DNA of 64,000 nt from 20CM-2-65-7 sp963830455 (GTDB lineage Bacteria > Gemmatimonadota > Gemmatimonadetes > Gemmatimonadales > GWC2-71-9), in assembly GCA_963830455.1 (NCBI GenBank), contig CAWHMT010000001.1, positions 186,001 to 250,000 on the forward strand. Direction: 5' to 3'. Below the pieces are notes generated by a model. The model worked only from the letters and a program-made list of their open reading frames with translations, ran no database searches and was not told where the DNA came from. Made by a program: the position numbers and the translations under genes. Positions 23,809 to 32,676 of this stretch are shown here, piece after piece (positions within the stretch are counted from its first letter, which is position 1; each line of letters begins with the position of its first letter).

Positions 23809-26004
23809 ATGGCATTAGCCACGTCCGCTTCGCCGCCCTCCGCCGCCGCTCGCCGCCCCTGGGTCATACGCTGGTGGTACGACCCGGTGCAGCGCCGCCG
23901 CGTGATTGTCGCGACCGTGCTGGCCCTGCTGTACGCGAGCGGCCTGGCCTACGGGTCGTGGACCCGCGTGTGCGCCGCCGAGCGCTGCCCCAGCATCATG
24001 CGGATCAGTCCCGAGCACAACCCGCAGGTCCAGACCTCCAAGGTGTACGCAGCCGACGGCCGCCTGATCACCGAGCTGGGGATCGAGCGCCGGACCGTGC
24101 TGCCGCTCGCAGAGATCCCCGTGCACGTGCGCCAGGCGTTCGTCGCGGTCGAGGACAAGCGGTTCTACGACCACCACGGCATCGATTACTGGCGCATTCT
24201 GGGAGCCGTCAAAGCGAACGTCACGACGCTGCGGTACGCGCAGGGCTTCTCCACCATCACCATGCAGCTCGCGCGCAACGTCTTTCCGGATCATCTCGGC
24301 CGTGAGAAGCGGCTGACGCGCAAGCTGCGCGAGGCGCGCGTCGCCGTGGAGCTGGAGCGGAATTTCCCGAAGGACACGATCCTCGAGCTCTACCTCAACC
24401 AGATCAGCCTCGGTCCCAACGTCGCGGGCGTCGAGGCCGCGTCGCAGGTGTTCTTCGGGAAGTCGGCGCGCGATCTGAACGTCGCGGAGGCCGCGACGCT
24501 CGCGGGACTGCCCAAGGCGCCGGGAACGTACAATCCGCGTGTCCATCCCGACAACGCGGTCCGCCGCCGCAACGTCGTGCTCGCGCTGATGCGCGATCAG
24601 GGCTTCATCAGCCCCGAGGACGCGGAGTTCTGGAAAGCGTACCCGCTGGTCCTCACGACGCGGCGCACCAGCTACGGCGACGTCGCGCCATACTTCGTCG
24701 AGTGGCTGCGCACCGCGTTTCTCGAGCCGCGCTACGGCCGCGATCTGTACGACAAGGGACTGCGCATCTATACGACGCTCGACCTCGACATGCAGGAGGC
24801 GGCGGAGCAGTCGCTCCAGTCGCAGCTCGACGAGATCGAGTCGGGCGTGTTCTCGAACGGCAAGTTCGAGGGGACGTCGTACCGCGAATACCTGGAGCAG
24901 GGCCGCGCGACCGGGGACGAAGTTGGCCCGTTCTCGCAGTACCTCCAGGGCGCGCTCATGGCCATGGACGCGAAGACCGGCAACATCCTCGCGATGGTGG
25001 GCGGGCGCGACTTCGTCGACTCGAAGTGGAATCGCGTGACGCAATCGGCGCGGCCGCCGGGGTCCACGTTCAAGCCGTTCGTCTATTCGGCCGCCGTGCG
25101 CGCCGGGCATCCGGTGACGGAGATGCTCGACGACACGCCGCTGAATCCGCCGGTGATCCAGCTCGACAGCTCGCTGTGGCAGCCGAAGGACTACGACGAC
25201 ACGACCCTCGGCCCGATCCCGATGCGGCAGTCGTTGTATCTCTCGCGCAACCTGTCCACGATCAAGCTCGGGATGGCGATCGGCGAGCAGACGGTGATCG
25301 GAGAGGCGCGGCGCTACGGGATCACGACGCCGCTGCCGCCGTATCCGTCCATTCACATAGGCGCGCGCGAGACCAAGCCGATCGAGCTGATCGCGGCCTA
25401 TTCCGCGTTCGCGAATGCGGGCGTGCGCGTGGAGCCGATCGGCATCCAGCGCATCGAGGACCGGCAGGGGAACATCCTCTATCAGTCCACGGTCAAGCGC
25501 GAGCAGGTGATGGATCCGGAGCATAACTGGCTCATGCTCGACATGATGCGCGACGTGATGCGCTGCCAACCCGGCTCGGGGCCGCATCGCTGCGGCACCG
25601 CCGCGGGCGCCGTCGCGGGGCTGCGCGTGCCCATGGCGGGCAAAACCGGGACGACCGACGACTACACGGACGCCTGGTTCGTCGGCTTCACGCCGGAGAT
25701 CGTGACCGGGATCTGGATCGGCTACGATCTCCAGCGCCGGATCATGAACAACGCGGGCGGCGGCCGGATCGTCGCGCCCGCGTGGACGAAGTTCATGCGG
25801 GACGTGTACGAGCGGCGGCCCGCGCCCGCCGACTGGGCGCGTCCCGAGGAGCTCGTCTCGCGCGAGGTCGACTGGTCGAACGGATTCCTCGCGACGCCGT
25901 TCTGCCCGCTCGAAGTGCGCCGCTGGGAGTGGTTCTATCCCGGGACTGAACCGACTCAAGTTTGTCAGGTCCACTCACCCTTTGGCGTGGGAGTTACCCC
26001 CTAG
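23809..26004 (+). CDS. Class A penicillin-binding protein (PBP1A-like)
   Basis: The enzyme polymerises glycan strands and crosslinks peptides. The 731-residue product has a single N-terminal membrane helix (RVIVATVLALLYASGLAYG). The GT51 domain follows: AFVAVEDKRFYDHHGIDYWR (catalytic Glu in EDKRF), QGFSTITMQLARNVF, RKLREARVAVELER. The transpeptidase domain comes next: PGSTFKPFVYSAA (SxxK Ser), SRN in LYLSRNLSTIKL, and KTGTTDD. The ATG at 23809 was taken; a GTG at 23803 adds two residues. No OB-type domain is evident between the two. It is divergent from tyrS. Confidence 0.95.
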   Translation: MALATSASPPSAAARRPWVIRWWYDPVQRRRVIVATVLALLYASGLAYGSWTRVCAAERCPSIMRISPEHNPQVQTSKVYAADGRLITELGIERRTVLPLAEIPVHVRQAFVAVEDKRFYDHHGIDYWRILGAVKANVTTLRYAQGFSTITMQLARNVFPDHLGREKRLTRKLREARVAVELERNFPKDTILELYLNQISLGPNVAGVEAASQVFFGKSARDLNVAEAATLAGLPKAPGTYNPRVHPDNAVRRRNVVLALMRDQGFISPEDAEFWKAYPLVLTTRRTSYGDVAPYFVEWLRTAFLEPRYGRDLYDKGLRIYTTLDLDMQEAAEQSLQSQLDEIESGVFSNGKFEGTSYREYLEQGRATGDEVGPFSQYLQGALMAMDAKTGNILAMVGGRDFVDSKWNRVTQSARPPGSTFKPFVYSAAVRAGHPVTEMLDDTPLNPPVIQLDSSLWQPKDYDDTTLGPIPMRQSLYLSRNLSTIKLGMAIGEQTVIGEARRYGITTPLPPYPSIHIGARETKPIELIAAYSAFANAGVRVEPIGIQRIEDRQGNILYQSTVKREQVMDPEHNWLMLDMMRDVMRCQPGSGPHRCGTAAGAVAGLRVPMAGKTGTTDDYTDAWFVGFTPEIVTGIWIGYDLQRRIMNNAGGGRIVAPAWTKFMRDVYERRPAPADWARPEELVSREVDWSNGFLATPFCPLEVRRWEWFYPGTEPTQVCQVHSPFGVGVTP

Positions 26005-26015
26005 TTCTGAGTCGC

Positions 26016-26146
26016 AAGAGAAGTTGCAACACGCCAAGTTGCGAAGTGGTTGCAAGTGCACGAAACAAGAGGCCAGGAGATCTTCCTGGTCTCTTTCGCT
26101 TCATGCTTGGAACCACTTGCAACTTGGCGTCTGCGCAGCTTCTCTA
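26016..26146. repeat. MITE-like nested inverted repeat
   Basis: Left arm 26016-26056 and right arm 26105-26146 are near-perfect reverse complements over about 40 bases (left: AGAGAAGTTGC, CGCCAAGTTGC, AAGTGGTTGCAAG; right arm complement the same with four or five changes). The loop holds a second hairpin, AGAGGCCAGGA/TCCTGGTCTCT (about 26069-26095). The whole could fold into a cruciform-like RNA or DNA structure. No transposase lies in the window. It fills most of the 164-base gap between the PBP gene and the amidohydrolase. Related sequence lies at 4975-5046 and 26664-26700. Confidence 0.8.
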
Positions 26147-26168
26147 TTGGCTAGTAGCTTCCCGCTTG

Positions 26169-27375
26169 ATGCTGAGAATTCGCGCCGGCGTTGTCCATCC
26201 AGTTACGTCGCCATCCATTGACGATGGCGCCGTTCTTGTCGATGACGGCGGCCGCGTCGCCGCGGTCGGGTCGAACGAGCAGGTACCGGTGCCGCACGGC
26301 GTCCAGTCCTTTGAGTTCTCTGATGCCGAGCTGACGCCGGGACTCGTGAACTGCCACACGCACCTCGAGCTCAACCAGCTCGGTGGCGGGGTGCGGCACG
26401 ACGAGCCCGAGTTCCTCACATGGATCCGGCGCATTCGCGAGTTGAAGGACGCGACCAGCGTCGACAGCCTTCTATGAGGCCGCCGTCGCTGGAATCAAGG
26501 ACTGCTGGTCACGCGGCGTGACGTGCGTCGCGGAGACCGGGAGCACGGGCGCCGTCATGCGCGCGCTCCATGATCTGGGCGGCCGCGGCATCGTGTACCA
26601 GGAGGTGTTCGGCCCCGATCCGGCGAAATCGGCAGAGAGCATGCGGGAATTGGAGGCAGCCGTCTTGCAACTTCGGCGCCTTGCAACTTCGCAACTGTTA
26701 GTTGGCGTCTCACCGCACGCGCCCTACACGGTCAGCGGTCCGCTGTACGAGGCGGTCGCGGCCTTCGCTCGACAGGAAGAGCTGCCGATCGCGGTGCACG
26801 TCGCCGAATCGCCCGACGAGGTCCGGCTGGTGCGCGACGGCGCAGGTGCGTTCGCCGAAGCGCTGCGCGCGCGGGGCATCGCGATCGCACCGGCACGGTG
26901 CTCGCCGGTCTCGTACCTCGCGCAGCGCGGCGTGATCCGAACCGGCACCCTGTGCATTCATGCGATCCAGGCCGATGCAGCGGACGTCGAATTGCTCCGT
27001 TCGTTGCGGGCCACGGTTGCCCACTGTCCCCGCTCGAATGCCGCGCATCGGCACGGGCGGATGCCACTGGCCTTGTTCCAGCAGGCTCGTGTGCCCGTCG
27101 GACTTGGAACGGACTCCGTGGTGAGCGTCGGCGATCTGGATTTGTGGGCCGAGGCCGAGGCTGCGGGGCTGCGCGGCGAGTCGGCGCTCCGAGCGCTTAC
27201 AATAGAAGGCGCGCGCGCGCTCGGCTGGGACACCGAGATCGGCTCGCTGGAAGTCGGGAAAGCCGGAGACTTGGCAGTGTTTCCCTTCGCCGCCCTTCGC
27301 CGCCCTTCGCCGCCCCCCGCCGCCCTTCTCACAGTAGTCAGCGGCCGAATCGTGCACCAGATTTCCGGCCAATGA
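26169..27375 (+). pseudogene. Frameshifted amidohydrolase (deaminase-like)
   Basis: Two frames together encode one amidohydrolase-superfamily protein of about 400 residues. The N-terminal part (26169-26477) has the composite-domain start LRIRAGVVHPVTSPSIDDGAV and the metal motif NCHTHLEL (HxH). The C-terminal part, in the next frame and read from about 26473, has YEAAVAGIKDCWSRGVTCV, SPHAPYTVSG, VHVAESPDE, CIHAIQADAAD and GLGTDSVVSVGDLDLWAE (catalytic Asp). A one-base gain near 26472 causes the break. Relatives include S-adenosylhomocysteine, guanine and aminofutalosine deaminases; which is meant is not clear. Its last bases overlap argR. Confidence 0.8.
27283..27327 (+). repeat. 10-base tandem repeat (CCCTTCGCCG) in the amidohydrolase tail
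   Basis: Three exact copies and one diverged copy (CCCCCCGCCG) of CCCTTCGCCG, plus a partial unit, encode the proline-rich tail FAALRRPSPPPAALL. Because ten is not a multiple of three, gain or loss of one unit changes the reading frame of the C-terminus. Confidence 0.8.
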
Positions 27376-27830
27376 AAACGCAGCGTCACGCGGCCATTCT
27401 GCGACTCGTGCGTGGAGAGACGGTGGGCAGCCAGGAGCAGCTGCGCGAGCGTCTCAAAGGGGAAGGGTTCAACGTGACGCAGGCGACGCTGTCGCGGGAC
27501 ATTCGCGAGCTGGGACTCGCGAAGGTCGCCGCCCCCGACGGCGGGTCACACTACGCGGCGGGAGCCGAGGGGACGCCGGGCATGCGCCCGCATCTCGAGC
27601 AGCTCCTTCCGACCATGCTCGTTTCGGCCGAAGGCGTCGGTCCATTGCTCGTTCTCAAGACCACGACGGGCGCGGCGCAGGCGCTTGGCCTGGCACTGGA
27701 CGGCGCCGGCTGGAGCGAGATCATCGGCACCATCGCCGGTGACGATGCCATTCTCGTCATCACTCGCAGCGAGCGAGGCCGCCGCGCCGTGCAGGTGCGG
27801 CTGCGAGAGCTCGCAGGACTCCCCACATGA
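27372..27830 (+). CDS. argR: Arginine repressor ArgR
   Basis: ArgR binds ARG boxes when loaded with arginine and controls arginine genes. The 152-residue product (ATG at 27372) has the N-terminal winged helix (RHAAILRLVRG, SQEQLRERLKGEGF, then recognition helix QATLSRDIRELGLAKV) and the C-terminal oligomerisation and arginine-binding domain with WSEIIGTIAGDDAILVITRS (GTIAGDD motif). It lies 2.2 kb upstream of argG and argH. It overlaps the amidohydrolase stop and the DUF1080 start by four bases each. Confidence 0.95.
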   Translation: MKTQRHAAILRLVRGETVGSQEQLRERLKGEGFNVTQATLSRDIRELGLAKVAAPDGGSHYAAGAEGTPGMRPHLEQLLPTMLVSAEGVGPLLVLKTTTGAAQALGLALDGAGWSEIIGTIAGDDAILVITRSERGRRAVQVRLRELAGLPT

Positions 27831-28552
27831 ACACTCGGACGATTGCCGCACTCGTGCTGCTTGCGCTCTCCTGCAAAACCCAGTCACAACCTCCACAACC
27901 TCCACCGGCCTCCACCAACGCTCCCCAGAACGTCCTGACCGATGCCGAGAAAACCGCGGGGTGGAGGCTGCTCTTCGACGGTAGGACCACCGCCGGCTGG
28001 CGCAACTACGGCAAGCAGACGATCTCGGACGGCTGGGTCGTGCAGGACGGCGCGCTCACCCGCACCGGCGCGGGCGGCGACATCATCTCGAACGACGCGT
28101 TCGGCAACTTCGAGCTGTCGATCGATTGGAAAATCGAGCCGGGCGGCAACAGCGGCATTTTCTATCGCGCGAGCGAGGAGAACGACGAGATCTACTGGAA
28201 TGCCGTGGAGATGCAGGTGTTGGATGATGCCAAGCATCCCGACGGCCAGAATCCACTTCAGTCGGCGGGGGCAGCCTACGACCTGTATCCGGCGCCGCGC
28301 GGCCACGTGACACCCGGCGGCGAATGGAACAGCGCGCGGCTCGTGGTGAACGGCAACCACGTCGAGCATTGGCTCAACGGCTTCAAGATGGTCGAGTACG
28401 AGCTGGGCAGCACCGATTGGAACTCCAAAGTCGCCGGGAGCAAGTTCAAGCCGCATTCCAAATTCGGGAAGAACGCGCAAGGACACATCGGACTCCAGGA
28501 CCACGGCAACGTGGTCGCTTACCGCAACATCAAGATTCGAGCGCTGCCATGA
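27827..28552 (+). CDS. DUF1080 (3-keto-disaccharide hydrolase-like) lipoprotein
   Basis: The 241-residue product has a short signal peptide with lipobox LALSC (Cys16), a low-complexity linker, and one DUF1080 jelly-roll domain: WRLLFDGRTTAGWRNYG, WVVQDGALTRTG, DIISNDAFGNFELSIDWKIEPGGNSGIFYR, and GHIGLQDHGNVVAYRNIKIR at the end. DUF1080 proteins act on 3-keto-glycosides as hydrolases or lyases. It is between argR (ATGA overlap) and a Gfo/Idh oxidoreductase (ATGA overlap), which could make the 3-keto sugar. The cell location should be the outer or inner membrane, facing the periplasm. Confidence 0.92.
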   Translation: MNTRTIAALVLLALSCKTQSQPPQPPPASTNAPQNVLTDAEKTAGWRLLFDGRTTAGWRNYGKQTISDGWVVQDGALTRTGAGGDIISNDAFGNFELSIDWKIEPGGNSGIFYRASEENDEIYWNAVEMQVLDDAKHPDGQNPLQSAGAAYDLYPAPRGHVTPGGEWNSARLVVNGNHVEHWLNGFKMVEYELGSTDWNSKVAGSKFKPHSKFGKNAQGHIGLQDHGNVVAYRNIKIRALP

Positions 28553-29887
28553 GCCGAAAAGGGATCTCGCGCCGCCACTTCGTCGGCGACATCGCTGCGG
28601 GTCTCTCGTTCACGATCGTCCCCGGACACGTGCTGAGCCGGCGCGGGCGGATCGCGCCGAGCGACAAGCTGAACATCGCCTGCATCGGCGTCGGCGGCAT
28701 GGGTGCCAACGACGTGCGTGGGCGTGGGGAAGACCGAGAACATCTACGCGCTGTGCGACGTGGACGAGCGCCAGGCGCTGCCGTCGTACACCGGATTCCC
28801 ACTGGCGAAGCGATTCAAGGATTTCCGCGTGATGCTCGATAAAGAAGGAAAGAACATCGACGCGGTCACGGTCTCGACGCCCGATCATACTCACACGGTC
28901 GCCGGGATGATGGCGATGAAGCTGGGGAAACACGTTCGCATCCAGAAGCCGCTCGCGCGCACGCTGTGGGAAGTGAAGCAGCTCGAGGACGCGGCGCGGA
29001 AGTACAAGGTCGCGACGCAGATGGGAAATCAGGGGCACGCCGATGAAGGCACCCGGCAGATCCGCGAGTGGGTGGAGGCGGGCCTGATCGGGACGGTGCG
29101 TGAAATCCAGCTCTGGACCAACCGCCCGATCTGGCCGCAGGCGCTCGACCGGCCGCTCGAAACCCTCTACACACCGGCCTGGCTCGATTGGGATCTCTGG
29201 CTCGGGCCCGCGGCCGACCGGCCCTATCACACCGCGTATGCGCCGTTCCGCTGGCGCGGCTGGTGGGATTTCGGCACTGGTGCGCTGGGCGATATCGCCT
29301 GCCATTCGATGGATGCGTCGTTCTGGGCGCTCGATCTCGGCTACCCGACCCGCATCGAGGCCGAATCCACCAAGCTGTTCACCGAAACGGCGCCCGCCTG
29401 CTCACGCATCACCTATAGCTTCGCGGCCAAGGGCAATCGTCCCGCGCTGACCGTGGTGTGGCGCGACGGCAGCCTGTATCCGGCGCGTCCCAAGGAAGTC
29501 ACGGACCCGCTCGCATGGCCGTTCGATACGAGTGGGCAACTGTGGATCGGCGACTCCGGCAAGCTCGTCGCCGGGATTTACGGCGAGAATCCGCGGCTGC
29601 TCGATGCGGCCAAGCAGGCCGAGATCACCGCACACCCGCCGGCACAGAAGTACCCGCGCACCGAGGGCAGCTACGCCGAATGGATCGCCGCTTGCAAAGG
29701 CGGTACGCCGGCCGGGTCCAACATCCCCGATCATTCGGGCCCGCTCACCGAAATGGTGTTGCTCGGCAATCTCGCGGTCCGCACGGCGCAGCCCATCGAT
29801 GTGAATCCCCAAACCGGTGCGGTGCTCACGCCGGGCATCCCTGAGGAGTATCTCAAACCGAGATATCGGCAGGGCTGGGCATGGTGA
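28549..29887 (+). pseudogene. Frameshifted Tat-exported Gfo/Idh/MocA oxidoreductase
   Basis: The N-terminal frame (28549 to about 28722) has a twin-arginine signal peptide (KGISRRHFVGDIAAGLSF) and the Rossmann start LNIACIGVGGMGANDVRG. The rest follows in the next frame: VGKTENIYALCDVDER, VDAVTVSTPDHTHTVAGMMAMKLGKHVRIQKPLA-type text, and WDFGTGALGDIACHSMD. A third G in the run 28720-28722 causes the shift; removing it restores about 446 residues without a break. The family oxidises or reduces sugars with a tightly bound NAD. The ATGA overlap with the DUF1080 gene suggests cooperation. Confidence 0.88.
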
Positions 29888-29889
29888 GA

Positions 29890-29957
29890 AGCTATCGGCT
29901 ATCGGCTAACAGCTATCGGGCGGTCGACCTGATAGCCGATGCCGGTAGCCGATAGCT
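29890..29957. repeat. Palindromic heptamer repeat (TAGCCGA/TCGGCTA), copy 2
   Basis: The left arm (GCTATCGGCTATCGGCTAAC, then AGCTATCGG) and right arm (GATAGCCGATGCCGGTAGCC, then GATAGCT) are complementary around a loop near 29921-29929. It lies right after the Gfo/Idh stop and about 30 bases before the probable argG promoter. It may end transcription coming from the argR unit and leave argG under its own promoter. Confidence 0.75.
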
Positions 29958-29959
29958 CC

Positions 29960-30008
29960 TTGCGCGATGCTCCGGTATCAGTGTATTTTTATGCACTCAT
30001 ATGCATAA
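29960..30008 (+). promoter_or_regulatory. Probable argG promoter with ARG box
   Basis: TGTATTTTTATGCA at 29982-29995 is AT-rich in a GC-rich setting and has the TGnATnnnnATnCA palindrome of ArgR boxes; a second half-like motif, TCATATGCATA, follows at 29998-30006. A TTGCGC at 29960-29965 and TATTTT at 29984-29989 are 18 bases apart, as sigma-70 -35 and -10 elements. The box would cover the -10 element, and the start site would fall only a few bases before the argG ATG, so the message would be nearly leaderless. All inferred from sequence. Confidence 0.65.
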
Positions 30009-31236
30009 ACAATCCAACGGGCCCCTTGTCGTCCTCGCCTATTCGGGCGGGCTCGATACGTCCGCCATCGTCCCGTGGCTGCGCGAACAGTACGGCGCGC
30101 GCGTCGTCTGCTTCGCCGCCGACGTGGGGCAGGGACTCGGCGAGCTCGACGGCTTGATCGCCAAGGCCAAACGGTCCGGCGCCGAAGACTGCATCATCGA
30201 AGATCTGCGCGAAGAGTTCGTGCGCGATTTCGTGTTCCCGACCTTGCGCGCCGGCGCGGTCTACGCCCGCACGTATCTGCTCGGCACGTCGATGGCCCGA
30301 CCGGTCACCGCGGCGCACCAAGTCGCGGCGGCGCAACGGCTCGGCGCCGAAGCGCTGGCCCACGGCTGCACGGGGAAGGGCAACGATCAGGTCCGCTTCG
30401 AGCTGACCTACGCCGCGTTGGCGCCGGAGCTGCAAGTCATCGCGCCGTGGCGCGAATGGAAATTCCAGGGCCGCGAAGATCTCATCGCCTACGTGCACGC
30501 CAAAGGCGTACCGGTGCAGGCGACCGCCGACAAGCCGTACTCCACGGATCGAAACCTGTGGCACTGCTCGCACGAGGGCGGCATCCTCGAGGACCCGTCG
30601 CAGGAAGCGCCCGAGCACATCTTCGTGATGACGAAGAATCCCCTCGAGGCGCCCGACGAGCCCGTCGTCGTGACCATCGGGTTCGAAGAAGGCAATCCCG
30701 TCAGCGTCGATGCGGTTCCCCTCGGTCCCGTCGAGCTCCTCGAACAACTCAACGACGTCGCCGGCGAGCATGGCGTGGGCCGCGCCGACGTCGTCGAGGA
30801 CCGGCTCGTGGGCATGAAGTCGCGTGGCGTGTACGAGACGCCGGGTGGGACCGTGCTCTATGCCGCGCATCGCGAGCTCGAGCAGCTGGTGCTGGACCGC
30901 CGCACGTTGCGCATGAAGGACGAGCTGGCGCTGCGCTACGCCGATCTGGTGTACGACGGCCGCTGGTGGACGCCGGAGCGCGAGGCGCTCGACGCCCTCG
31001 TCACCGCGACGCAGAAACACGTGACGGGCACCATCCGGTTGAAGCTCTTCAAGGGGAACGTCATCGTCGCGGGCCGCGAGAGCCCGTACGCCCTCTACCA
31101 GCCGTCGTACGCGACCTTCGGCAAAGACAACGTCTACAACCAGAAGGACGCCGAAGGGTTCATCCGGTTGTACGGACTCGCGAGCAGAATCGCCGCCGGG
31201 CTGCAGGCCGAGCGGACGGATGTCCCGGCGAGCTGA
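30001..31236 (+). CDS. argG: Argininosuccinate synthase
   Basis: The enzyme joins citrulline and aspartate using ATP. The 411-residue product has VLAYSGGLDTSAIVPWL (ATP PP-loop SGGLDTS), CFAADVGQG, YLLGTSMARPVTA, AHGCTGKGNDQVRFEL, and DKPYSTDRNLWHCSHEGGILEDP. The ATG at 30001 is preceded by no obvious ribosome-binding site, in keeping with a very short leader. It overlaps argH by 17 bases. Length is normal. Confidence 0.97.
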   Translation: MHKQSNGPLVVLAYSGGLDTSAIVPWLREQYGARVVCFAADVGQGLGELDGLIAKAKRSGAEDCIIEDLREEFVRDFVFPTLRAGAVYARTYLLGTSMARPVTAAHQVAAAQRLGAEALAHGCTGKGNDQVRFELTYAALAPELQVIAPWREWKFQGREDLIAYVHAKGVPVQATADKPYSTDRNLWHCSHEGGILEDPSQEAPEHIFVMTKNPLEAPDEPVVVTIGFEEGNPVSVDAVPLGPVELLEQLNDVAGEHGVGRADVVEDRLVGMKSRGVYETPGGTVLYAAHRELEQLVLDRRTLRMKDELALRYADLVYDGRWWTPEREALDALVTATQKHVTGTIRLKLFKGNVIVAGRESPYALYQPSYATFGKDNVYNQKDAEGFIRLYGLASRIAAGLQAERTDVPAS

Positions 31237-32632
31237 CACCCCACCCCCCGCGCATCAGATGTGGGGTGGACGCTTCGCTCTGGGACCGAGCGAAGCGCTC
31301 GATGCGCTGAACCGCAGTCTCCCTGTCGACCATCGACTCTGGCCGCAGGACGTGTTCGCCAGCAAGGCCTGGGTGCACGCGCTCTGCAAGGCCGGCGTTA
31401 TCGCCGCCACTGAAGAAACGCAGCTGCTCGACGGCCTCGACCGCGTCGCGGACAAGCTCGCCGACGGCGCGGCAGTGGGCGCGCCTGACGAGGACGTGCA
31501 CACGCTGGTCGAGCGGCTGCTGTACGCTGAGATCGGACCCGTGGCGGGGAAGCTGCACACCGGCCGCTCGCGCAACGATCAGGTCGCCACCGACCTGCGG
31601 CTCTGGACACTGGGAGCGATCGACGAGCTGGACGCCGCCGTCGCCGCGCTCGGCCGCACCCTCGTCACGAAAGCAAAAGACGGCCTCGACGCGATTCTTC
31701 CCGGCTACACCCACGGCCAGCGCGCCCAGCCGGTACGCTGGGCCTACGTGCTGCTGGCGCACGCATGGCCGCTCGTCCGCGATCGCCAGCGACTCGCCGA
31801 CGCGCGCCGCCGCACCGCCGAGCTCCCGCTCGGATCGGGCGCGCTCGCCGGGAGCGGCTTCCCCGTCGATCGTGTGCTGCTCAAGGAAGCGCTCGGCTTC
31901 CGCGCCGTGTCGGCCAACGCGCTCGACGCCACCGGCGATCGCGACTTCGTCGCCGACGTGCTGTTCGCGATCGCGCTGATCGGCACACACCTCTCCCGGC
32001 TCGGCGCCGAGCTGATCACCTACGCCAGCGGCGAGTACGCCTTTATCACGCTGTCAGACGCCTTCAGTACCGGTTCCAGCCTCATGCCGCAAAAACGGAA
32101 CCCCGACGTGTTCGAGCTGGCGCGCGGCAAGTCGGGACGCATGCTCGGCGATTTGGTGGCGCTGCTGACGACGCTGAAGGGGATTCCCGCGGGCTATCAG
32201 AAAGATTTGCAGGAAGACAAAGCCCTGCTGTTCGACGCGTGCGATACGCTCGGGACGGTGCTGCCCGCGGTGACCGGGGCCATCGATACGCTGACCGTGA
32301 ATGCCGGTCGCATGGCAGCCGCACTCGACCCCGCCATGCGCGCCACCGATCTCGCCGATTTACTGGTCGAAGCCGGCGTGCCCTTCCGGGAAAGCCACGG
32401 CCTGATCGGCAAACTGGTGCGCGCGGCGGAGCAGGCCGGCGTCAGTCTCGATAAGGTGCCCGCCAACGTCGCGACCGTGATTCACCCGGCGCTCGGACCG
32501 GCGCTGGCGCAGCTCGGCTCCTGGGAGCAAAGCGTCGAAAGCCGTGCCACGCCTGGAGGTGCCTCGCGCGCCTCAGTCGCGTTACAAATCGAAGAGTTAG
32601 GACGCGCGTTTCAGCCCGCAGCGAGCCCGTAA
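31220..32632 (+). CDS. argH: Argininosuccinate lyase
   Basis: ArgH splits argininosuccinate into arginine and fumarate. The 470-residue product has MWGGRFALGPSEALDALNRSL, LVERLLYAEIGPVAGKLHTGRSRNDQVATDLRLW, GYTHGQRAQPVRW and the fumarase-superfamily signature GSSLMPQKRNPDVFEL with the catalytic serine. The start at 31220 lies inside the last codons of argG, so coupled translation is likely. Confidence 0.97.
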   Translation: MSRRADTPPPAHQMWGGRFALGPSEALDALNRSLPVDHRLWPQDVFASKAWVHALCKAGVIAATEETQLLDGLDRVADKLADGAAVGAPDEDVHTLVERLLYAEIGPVAGKLHTGRSRNDQVATDLRLWTLGAIDELDAAVAALGRTLVTKAKDGLDAILPGYTHGQRAQPVRWAYVLLAHAWPLVRDRQRLADARRRTAELPLGSGALAGSGFPVDRVLLKEALGFRAVSANALDATGDRDFVADVLFAIALIGTHLSRLGAELITYASGEYAFITLSDAFSTGSSLMPQKRNPDVFELARGKSGRMLGDLVALLTTLKGIPAGYQKDLQEDKALLFDACDTLGTVLPAVTGAIDTLTVNAGRMAAALDPAMRATDLADLLVEAGVPFRESHGLIGKLVRAAEQAGVSLDKVPANVATVIHPALGPALAQLGSWEQSVESRATPGGASRASVALQIEELGRAFQPAASP

Positions 32633-32676
32633 ATCCCTCACTTGCTGCAAGTTGCTGGTCGGTATTAGCATATCGC

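Noticed and set aside
23815..25974. A 719-residue minus-strand open frame opposite the PBP gene
   Set aside because: It is rich in Arg, His and Gly without domain motifs and lies fully opposite a clear PBP1A; such frames are common in GC-rich DNA.
32636..32665. CTTGCTGCAAGTTGC before the HNH gene, resembling the CTTGCAACTTGG repeat
   Set aside because: The match is short and interrupted; too weak to call a copy.
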